From contig JAUXCL010000063.1 of assembly GCA_030618905.1 (NCBI GenBank), positions 1 to 12,019 of the forward strand: a stretch of 12,019 bases of DNA. The letters run 5' to 3'. Source of the stretch: Bacteroidales bacterium. Its GTDB lineage: Bacteria; Bacteroidota; Bacteroidia; Bacteroidales; B18-G4. The notes beneath the pieces are model-generated. The model made no database searches. It saw only the letters and a program-made list of their open reading frames with translations, and had not been told where the DNA came from. Shown in pieces: positions 7,801-12,019 of this stretch. Position 1 is the stretch's first letter. Each line of letters opens with the position of its first letter. The translations under genes and the position numbers were made by a program.

Positions 7801-8278
7801 CTATGACTTGCCCGGCCTTTTCCTCTCCATGGTTCATGATGCTTTTGGGCAGCTCCCCGCCAAGACAAGCTGATGACGCGATCAAGCCTTTGGAATACTT
7901 CCGGAGCAGCTCCTTGTCAATGCGGGGAACATAATAGAAACCTTCAATGTAACCCAGGGAACTGAGTTTGGACAGGTTCTGATATCCTTCCTTGTTCCTG
8001 GCTAAAAGTATAAGATGGTTGCTGCTGCGGCCAAGCCTTTTATCCCTGCTCTCCCTGCCTTCGGTGGCCACATAAACTTCACATCCGATGATGGGCTTAA
8101 TGCCTTGTTCTTTGGCCTCCTTGAAAAACTTCAAGGCCCCGAAGAGGTTGCCATGGTCCGTGATAGCCAGTGCATCCATACCGAAACCCTTTGCTTTCTC
8201 AATTAAAGAGTTGATCTTAGAAGCTCCATCAAGGATGGAAAACTGTGTATGCACATGTAAATGCGTGAAATCGGGCAT
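4817..8278 (-). CDS. dnaE: DNA polymerase III subunit alpha
   Basis: The replicative polymerase catalytic subunit, 1153 residues, a usual length. The N-terminal PHP domain starts HLHVHTQFS; all nine metal-ligand positions look intact by motif: H8, H10, D17, H42, E67, H88, C138, D205 and H207. The polymerase core shows GPGRGS (355-360), PDIDIDF with D399 and D401, and the third catalytic aspartate D552 in KMDFLGLKTL. Helix-hairpin-helix motifs lie around 818-840. QVSLF (915-919) fits the beta-clamp binding motif, and an OB fold follows (about 988-1070). The ATG at 8278 places the PHP motif at the expected distance. The gene diverges from the small gene at 8404; no strong promoter was recognised in the 125-bp gap. 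trxA follows on the same strand. Confidence 0.98.
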   Translation of the reverse strand: MPDFTHLHVHTQFSILDGASKINSLIEKAKGFGMDALAITDHGNLFGALKFFKEAKEQGIKPIIGCEVYVATEGRESRDKRLGRSSNHLILLARNKEGYQNLSKLSSLGYIEGFYYVPRIDKELLRKYSKGLIASSACLGGELPKSIMNHGEEKAGQVIEEFIDIFGDDYYLELMNHGLPEQKSVNEVLVSLAKKYNRKLIATNDVHFVKKEDYDAHKILICLNTGKELDDETGLHYTGEEYLKSPEEMSELFKEYPEALANTREIVDKVETYDITSDQIHLPVFPLPEGFKTEDDYLRHLTDGGANKLYPKVTDEIRGRLDFELKVISEMGFPGYFLIVQDFIAKAREMGVIVGPGRGSVAGSAVAYCTGITNIDPIKYNLLFERFLNPERVTMPDIDIDFDDEGREKVLKYVVNKYGYNRVAQIITFGTMAARLAIRDVARVLRLPLPDADKLAKMIPERPGITLDRAYKEVKELSDIKKTGPELEKKTLTFAETLEGSARHTGIHACGVIIGPDDLIDHLPLSISKDSEYMVTQYEGKLVEDVGMLKMDFLGLKTLSIMKDAIRNIHKRHGTTIEIDDIPLDDTQTFELYQRGDTIGTFQFESDGMRTYLKELKPTNIEDLIAMNALYRPGPMNYIPIYINRKHGREKVEYPHELIEDILKPTFGIMVYQEQIMQTAQIMAGFSLGKADILRRAMGKKKMDIMEAQKVEFVNGAAKKEIPEEKAVEIFSIMERFAEYGFNRSHSAAYSLIAYQTAYLKAHYPAEFMAAVLTHNLNDIKKITFFVDECKRHKIDVLGPDINESSLDFVVNKEGQIRFGLGAIKNVGESAVKAIIEKREENGIFQDIFDFTKRINLRAVNKRCMESMAMAGAFDGFENTHRSQYFFRENTDDTIFLEKVIKFAHNYQERINTSQVSLFGEESAITIPDPEMPVCEPWSKLQQLRNEKDVTGFYMSGHPLDDYKIEMENFCNVSLKDLNDDLKSYINKNITFAGIVTESLHRTTKNGKPFGTFIMEDFTDSRQFMIFSEDYLKMKHFLIQGSYVLVKARVGYRFNSEDQVEVKVMSMNLLPETIDRFANNITLKMTSADIDEGLVDKVKKLIIANPGKCQVKFRITDPEENTSLELKTRNHRVDATQFVRELKKELDIEFKLK

Positions 8279-8379
8279 GTTATAATCTGCTTATCGGGAA
8301 CTAAAAAATTTCACTGTAAAATTACTGAAAATGCATCTTGATCGGTCAGGTGTTAATAAATAATTATGCCTTATTTAGG

Positions 8380-8387
8380 TATATTTG
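8380..8387 (+). promoter_or_regulatory. Possible -7 promoter element of the small gene
   Basis: TATATTTG matches TAnnTTTG exactly. However, no TTG is found at the usual upstream distance, and the implied transcript would start only about 10 nt before the ATG at 8404, inside the purine-rich AAAAGAAGAG (8391-8400) that may serve as the ribosome site. The match may be chance in AT-rich DNA. Confidence 0.3.
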
Positions 8388-8403
8388 TATAAAAGAAGAG
8401 CTT

Positions 8404-8772
8404 ATGAATTTCGATTTTCCCTCAGATAAAAAAAGTGACGATGAGGTCATGGATTCTTTACTTCGACTGACGGCTATGTATGTAGCTCAAAAGGAAGATA
8501 TTGATGATGCCAGCCGTAATAAATTGTTAATGCTCATCCAGAAATCAGATCATGATGTGTTCCAAAGGATATCAATATTTATGGAAGCCTTTACTGTTTA
8601 TTCATTCCTGAAATCAGACAAGGATTTACGCTTAAAAGGCATGGATGTTTGGAAGGCAGAGAAAGAAAGGCATAAAACTGAATATTTGGAACAGCTGGGA
8701 CATATCCTGATGTTTTTTAACGAGAAGGGCTGGGATATGGGTGAAATGGAAGAAGAACTTAATAGTATATAA
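8404..8772 (+). CDS. Small acidic helical protein of unknown function
   Basis: I do not recognise this 122-residue protein. I choose the ATG at 8404 because a purine-rich AAGAAGAG ends 3 nt upstream. A longer reading from a TTG at 8338 would run through the likely promoter. The protein has no signal peptide or membrane segment, is rich in D, E, K and M, and appears mostly helical. Visible segments are VMDSLLRLTAMYVAQKEDID (15-34), VFQRISIFMEAFTVYSFLK (52-70) and a C-terminal HILMFFNEKGWDMGEMEEEL (100-119). It has no cysteine and no catalytic motif I can name. It sits alone, divergent from dnaE and convergent with the ceramidase-like gene. Coding is supported by the clean start, the uninterrupted frame and a plausible composition. 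Confidence 0.75.
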   Translation: MNFDFPSDKKSDDEVMDSLLRLTAMYVAQKEDIDDASRNKLLMLIQKSDHDVFQRISIFMEAFTVYSFLKSDKDLRLKGMDVWKAEKERHKTEYLEQLGHILMFFNEKGWDMGEMEEELNSI

Positions 8773-8780
8773 TGTTCCAT

Positions 8781-8806
8781 GCCTGCCTGCCTGCCGGTCA
8801 GGCAGG
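8781..8806. repeat. CCTG-rich palindrome between convergent genes
   Basis: CCTGCCTG (8786-8793) and CAGGCAGG (8799-8806) form a perfect 8-bp stem around CCGGT. The left arm lies in a run of three GCCT units (8781-8792), so the stem can slip by one unit. No T-run follows on either strand. I recall similar CCTGCCTGACCGGCAGG-type elements as dispersed intergenic repeats in many bacteria, but only one copy is in this window. Confidence 0.6.
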
Positions 8807-8876
8807 TTCAAATTTCAAAGTTCAAGGTTCAATCTGGTTTGAAATTTGAACTTTGTCCATTGAACTTTGAACATGA
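8806..8876. repeat. TTCAAA-type repeat cluster with 14-bp inverted repeat
   Basis: GTTCAAATTTCAAA (8806-8819) and its exact reverse complement (8838-8851) flank an 18-nt spacer. Further GTTCAA/TTGAAC words follow out to 8872 (TTGAACTTTGAAC at 8860-8872). This low-complexity pattern is typical of repeats seen between genes in Bacteroidota. Most of it overlaps the 3' end of the ceramidase-like gene and encodes its last residues. Confidence 0.7.
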
Positions 8877-9706
8877 TTAGGCTTTAACCGTATCTTCTCC
8901 TCCGACCAAGCATAGTAGAACATAAAGACTGTTGCCAATGCTCCGGATATGTGCCAGAGGAAATGTGAGCCCATGGGAAGTGAGCTTTTCAGATCGAAGG
9001 CCCGGCTGAAAACAGCTATAGAAAATGCAAGCAGGGCTAATCCAATGTATTTCGACCCTCTGAAGGATGTTTTAAAGAGATAGATGATCAATGGGATCAC
9101 CAGAATGATGCCCATTATGGCATAGAATAATGAAGGGTTGAAGTTCACGCCGCTGGAAATCAATATATAAATCAGCAAGAAAGTCAATGCAATACCAAAG
9201 GGAATAGCAAGGATGGCAATCCAAAGATTTCGGATAAGTTTGTAGATGATCCAGGCTGTGAAACTGAACATCAGCATACCGATGGTGCCACCATCCACGT
9301 ACATAAAGACCGGCCATACACGAAGTGCGTGGTAAATCGTACCGCTGATGCCGCCAATCATCAACATGATAATGCAGTAAAGAATAAAAGCGCTGTGCAT
9401 TTTTTCCTTACGATACCTGTATAGAAACCAGGCTGCGATCAACACGAACAATGCAGCTGAAGCCGTATTGAATGGCTCTAAAATGACATTATCACTACCC
9501 GATTCCAGGTACTTGATCGTTTCTACATAAATGGGTCCTTGGTCCCTGAATCCTTCAGCGCGACGCTCCTCTATCCATTCATTGACATTATTAGTCGAAG
9601 TATCTGATGCAATGGTATCCTGTGCAATTAACAAGCGAGCTGTGATCGAAAAGATCAAGATGAGAATGCTACTTCGCAAATGACATGTTTTCAAATTGAT
9701 TTGCAT
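8822..9706 (-). CDS. Ceramidase-like (CREST superfamily) seven-helix membrane protein
   Basis: A 294-residue membrane protein. Residues 1-29 resemble a signal peptide (hydrophobic core, cleavage near IAQ). A polar segment of about 45 residues follows, then seven hydrophobic helices at about 83-96, 106-121, 138-157, 161-182, 192-212, 219-236 and 247-267. Features of alkaline ceramidases and related CREST hydrolases are present: EPFNT (77-81), SGTIYH (S121, H126), D138 and HFLWH (H248, H252), giving a plausible three-histidine zinc site. The substrate cannot be read from sequence; a ceramide, N-acyl amino lipid or ester are options. It lies 38 bp after the GH3 gene on the same strand with no promoter seen between, so an operon is likely. 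The last 18 or so residues are encoded by TTCAAA-type repeat DNA. Confidence 0.7.
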   Translation of the reverse strand: MQINLKTCHLRSSILILIFSITARLLIAQDTIASDTSTNNVNEWIEERRAEGFRDQGPIYVETIKYLESGSDNVILEPFNTASAALFVLIAAWFLYRYRKEKMHSAFILYCIIMLMIGGISGTIYHALRVWPVFMYVDGGTIGMLMFSFTAWIIYKLIRNLWIAILAIPFGIALTFLLIYILISSGVNFNPSLFYAIMGIILVIPLIIYLFKTSFRGSKYIGLALLAFSIAVFSRAFDLKSSLPMGSHFLWHISGALATVFMFYYAWSEEKIRLKPNHVQSSMDKVQISNQIEP

Positions 9707-9744
9707 TGTTTTAATAATTCAATTTCATAACGAATTGTTCATAG

Positions 9745-11283
9745 CTAAAGTATATAAGCATGCTCAGACATCCAATGATTAATTTCCCGGGTCAGTTTTC
9801 CGGAATTATCAAGCCTTGGCACCTTATGCTGTCCTCCCAGCTTCCCTTTAGTATGCATCCATGCTCTGTAAGCCCCATTTTTCAATCCCACAATCTTCGG
9901 TTTGCTTATGCTGATGTCATTGATGCGGTGTGCATCATAATCTTCATTTAATGATTTCAATTGCTCATCAAGATATGTTGAAAAATTTTCCAGTTCTTCC
10001 GGGGTTTCCTCAAACTCGATCAGGTAAAGATGATGGCCGGTGGGCATATCAACATCAGGGAAGACCGGGCCAACATTGAAATCATTGACAGTGGTTTTGG
10101 TCATTTTCGCAGCATAAGTAATGGCTTTCTCCACCTCTTCACTGATCAGGTGTTCACCGAAAGCGGAAAGGAAATATTGCGTACGGCCGCTGAAACGTAA
10201 CAATGGCGGATCAGTGCTTTCAAAGATAATGGTGTCGCCAATAATATAACTCCATAGTCCTGCTGGTGTGGTAACTACAATGGCATAGTTAAGGTCCTTT
10301 TCTATACTGGATAATGTATGTCTTGTAGGATGCTTGCTACCCAGCTCATCAAGTGGGATAAACTCATAAAATATTTGATGCCCCAGCATGAGTCGTAATT
10401 GGTGATACCGCAGGTCTTCAAAAGCGATGAATCCTTCTGAGCAGGGATAAGTTTCCAGGAACTGTACATCTTCATTACCGATCTGCTTTCTGAAGGTATT
10501 TTCATAGGGATCAAACTTCACCCCCCCATTGATTACAAGGCTGAGATTTGGCCAGACATCCAGGATTTGATCTTTACCGGTAATCCTTTTCACCTCGCTG
10601 AAAAGTAATAAAACCCATGAAGGCACCCCACTGATGGCTGTGATATCCAGATCCTTGCTGGCATCTACCAATTGCACCAGTTTTTCTTCCCAATCCCCGA
10701 TCAGGGCCAGTTCTTTTGGTGGGAATGTAAATGATGTGAGGTAAAAAGGTGCTTTACTGGCCGTTATACCGCTAAGATCACCGGAATAAATTCCATGTCC
10801 ATGATCTCGCAGCGCAGTGCTTCCACCCAGGAAGAAAAAATAGCCTCTGAACAAATTCTTCATCTTACTTTCCAGGTAGTAGCTGCCGAGTAATGTCAAA
10901 GCCGCTTTCTGGTTAGATCTAAGCATCTCAGCGGTGAGAGGAATATACTTTGTAGCACCTGTTGCTGTTCCCGATGTCAGAGCAAAGAAAGGAATCCTGC
11001 CAGGCCAGGAAACATTTTCGATTTCAGGGAATGGATTTTTCCAGTACTCATCCCAAAACGCGTCATAATCACGCAGGGGAACAGCTTTTTGAAAATCCTC
11101 GATTGTCTTGATCCTGCCAAAACCATGATCTTTTCCAAAGCGTGTGTTTGCTGCCTTTCCAAGCAGGTATTTCAGCGTTTCCTCCTGACTCTTAACCCCA
11201 TCAATCCTTTCAAGGCTTCTGAGCAGCCATTTAGTATAGAAGCCCATCACCCTATTCGATGCATTTTTAAAATATCGATTCAT
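9745..11283 (-). CDS. GH3-family adenylate-forming enzyme
   Basis: A 512-residue cytoplasmic protein of the GH3 family (named for plant auxin-responsive GH3, acyl-acid amido synthetases). Visible motifs are the ATP loop TSGTATGATKYIP (103-115), YPCSEGF (279-285, the YxxSExF site) and YIIGD (346-350), followed by SGRTQYFLSAFGEHLISEE and a C-terminal WMHTKGKLGGQHKVPRL with candidate catalytic lysines. Such enzymes activate a carboxylate as acyl-AMP and transfer it, typically to an amine. Bacterial substrates are mostly unknown. I choose the ATG at 11283; a TTG at 11376 would add 31 residues but lies upstream of the likely promoter. GH3 genes are common in Bacteroidota. The gene diverges from rpsP and precedes the ceramidase-like gene by 38 bp. 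Confidence 0.9.
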   Translation of the reverse strand: MNRYFKNASNRVMGFYTKWLLRSLERIDGVKSQEETLKYLLGKAANTRFGKDHGFGRIKTIEDFQKAVPLRDYDAFWDEYWKNPFPEIENVSWPGRIPFFALTSGTATGATKYIPLTAEMLRSNQKAALTLLGSYYLESKMKNLFRGYFFFLGGSTALRDHGHGIYSGDLSGITASKAPFYLTSFTFPPKELALIGDWEEKLVQLVDASKDLDITAISGVPSWVLLLFSEVKRITGKDQILDVWPNLSLVINGGVKFDPYENTFRKQIGNEDVQFLETYPCSEGFIAFEDLRYHQLRLMLGHQIFYEFIPLDELGSKHPTRHTLSSIEKDLNYAIVVTTPAGLWSYIIGDTIIFESTDPPLLRFSGRTQYFLSAFGEHLISEEVEKAITYAAKMTKTTVNDFNVGPVFPDVDMPTGHHLYLIEFEETPEELENFSTYLDEQLKSLNEDYDAHRINDISISKPKIVGLKNGAYRAWMHTKGKLGGQHKVPRLDNSGKLTREINHWMSEHAYIL

Positions 11284-11333
11284 AATTCTAACCAACAACT
11301 CCAGGAAATTGTCATACTTTTTCTTTTTTAATT

Positions 11334-11362
11334 CAAAAATTAATCGGATATTTGCACCCCAA
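11334..11362 (-). promoter_or_regulatory. Candidate promoter of the GH3 operon
   Basis: On the - strand TTG (11362-11360) is followed after 18 bp by AATTTTTG (11341-11334), one mismatch from TAnnTTTG. Transcription would begin near 11328, leaving about 45 nt before the ATG at 11283. This supports that start over the more upstream TTG. Confidence 0.4.
11347..11354 (+). promoter_or_regulatory. Candidate -7 element of rpsP
   Basis: GATATTTG differs from TAnnTTTG at one fixed base and would give a leader of about 40 nt before the rpsP ATG. No TTG was found at the expected distance upstream. It lies within the candidate divergent GH3 promoter, so the two would compete for the same DNA. Confidence 0.3.
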
Positions 11363-11399
11363 TTTTCAAACCACAAAAATCATTAAAAATTAAGTAATT

Positions 11400-12019
11400 A
11401 TGCCAACGAAAATCAGATTGCAAAGACGAGGTAAAAAGGGCAGACCTTTTTATCACATCGTTATTGCGGATGGTCGTGCACCACGTGACGGGAAATTTAT
11501 CGAAAAGATTGGCACCTATAATCCAATTTCAACACCCGCAGAAATAGACTTAAACCTTGACAGGGCAGTTTATTGGCTGCAAACCGGCGCACAACCAACC
11601 GACACAGCAAAGTCCATTTTATCCTATAAAGGAGCGATTTACAAAAATCACCTTTTAAATGGCGTCAGAAAAGGAGCTTTCACAGAAGAACAGGCGGAAA
11701 TCAAATTTCAGGCCTGGATGAATGAGAAGCAGGAAAAGATCAGCAACTCCATCAAGGACAGTGTGCTGGCTGAAAAAGAAGCAGCCAGGAAACTTCTGGA
11801 TGCTGAAAAACAGGTCAGTGAAGCCAGGGCAATAGCCATCGCGAAAAAACGTGCGGCTGCGGTAGAAGAAAAAGTTGAGGAAGTAAAGGCAGAGATGGCG
11901 GAAGAGAGCGAAGAAGTCAAAGCGAAGAGCGAAAAAGTGAAAGAAGAAAAAATGAAAGAAGAAGAACCAGAGGGAGAAGAGAAGAAAGAGGAAAGTGTGA
12001 AGTGGAGCAAGACGAAGTC
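11400..12019 (+). CDS. rpsP: 30S ribosomal protein S16 (3' end outside the window)
   Basis: The first 206 codons are present and open to the window edge. Residues 1-82 are a canonical S16: MPTKIRLQRRGKKGRPFYHIV, then ADGRAPRDGKFIEKIGTYNP and a helix ending GAQPTDTAKSIL. S16 is a primary binder in 30S assembly; the E. coli protein is only about 82 residues. Here a long extension follows: residues 83-110 are mixed, then a lysine, glutamate and alanine-rich helix (about 107-165), then a very low-complexity acidic and basic tail rich in EE, KE and EK to the edge. Extended S16 is usual in Bacteroidota, though this one (over 206 residues) looks long. In related genomes rimM often lies downstream. 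The ATG spans 11400-11402. Confidence 0.96.
   Translation, partial: MPTKIRLQRRGKKGRPFYHIVIADGRAPRDGKFIEKIGTYNPISTPAEIDLNLDRAVYWLQTGAQPTDTAKSILSYKGAIYKNHLLNGVRKGAFTEEQAEIKFQAWMNEKQEKISNSIKDSVLAEKEAARKLLDAEKQVSEARAIAIAKKRAAAVEEKVEEVKAEMAEESEEVKAKSEKVKEEKMKEEEPEGEEKKEESVKWSKTK

Noticed and set aside
8338..8403. TTG-initiated longer form of the small gene
   Set aside because: It would read through the TATATTTG element and the purine-rich ribosome site just before the ATG at 8404.
11284..11376. 31-residue N-terminal extension of the GH3 protein from a TTG
   Set aside because: It would place the start upstream of the candidate promoter elements, and the extension is lysine-rich and unlike the family. 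The ATG at 11283 fits better.
11708..12010. Serine and phenylalanine-rich open frame opposite rpsP
   Set aside because: It is the antisense shadow of the lysine and glutamate-rich S16 tail.
1..12019. Defence island, CRISPR, prophage or insertion sequence
   Set aside because: No spacer-repeat array, transposase, integrase, terminal inverted repeats around a cargo, or toxin-antitoxin pair was seen. The gene content is mostly core functions.

Overview
The window looks like a chromosomal core segment from a member of the Bacteroidota, probably close to the Bacteroidales or Marinilabiliales. The evidence is a PorV/PorQ-type outer-membrane protein, a ribosomal protein S16 with a long charged tail, promoter-like sequences of the Bacteroidota type (TTG, then TAnnTTTG), few Shine-Dalgarno sites, and gene families typical of the group. 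No rRNA, tRNA, CRISPR array, transposase, phage gene or toxin/defence locus is visible.

Layout. Positions 1-256 are non-coding and carry a 21-bp tandem repeat. A two-gene unit on the + strand (257-3219) encodes a small PorV/PorQ-like barrel and a large exported protein with helix-hairpin-helix (HhH) motifs before a predicted beta-barrel. It ends in a convergent gap with a terminator-like hairpin and a GC-rich palindrome. On the - strand, read right to left, follow dnaE (replicative polymerase alpha subunit), trxA (thioredoxin) and a DUF58 gene. A stable hairpin and a promoter-like site lie between dnaE and trxA, and a clear intrinsic terminator lies between trxA and DUF58. A short + strand gene of unknown function (8404-8772) diverges from dnaE. 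It meets, tail to tail, a two-gene - strand unit: a GH3-family adenylating enzyme followed by a seven-helix ceramidase-like (CREST superfamily) membrane protein. The last codons of the ceramidase-like gene lie in repetitive DNA. The window closes with rpsP (S16) on the + strand, cut by the window edge and divergent from the GH3 gene.

How the genes may work together. The two exported proteins at the left are almost certainly co-translated and probably share an outer-membrane role. dnaE and trxA are housekeeping genes. The least ordinary unit is the GH3 plus ceramidase-like pair. GH3 enzymes activate carboxylates and make amides, and ceramidase-type proteins cleave amides, so the pair could act on the same class of lipid or acyl-amide. 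That is inference from family and gene order only. Otherwise the window is mostly ordinary core genome. I did not find a convincing new defence or mobile system.
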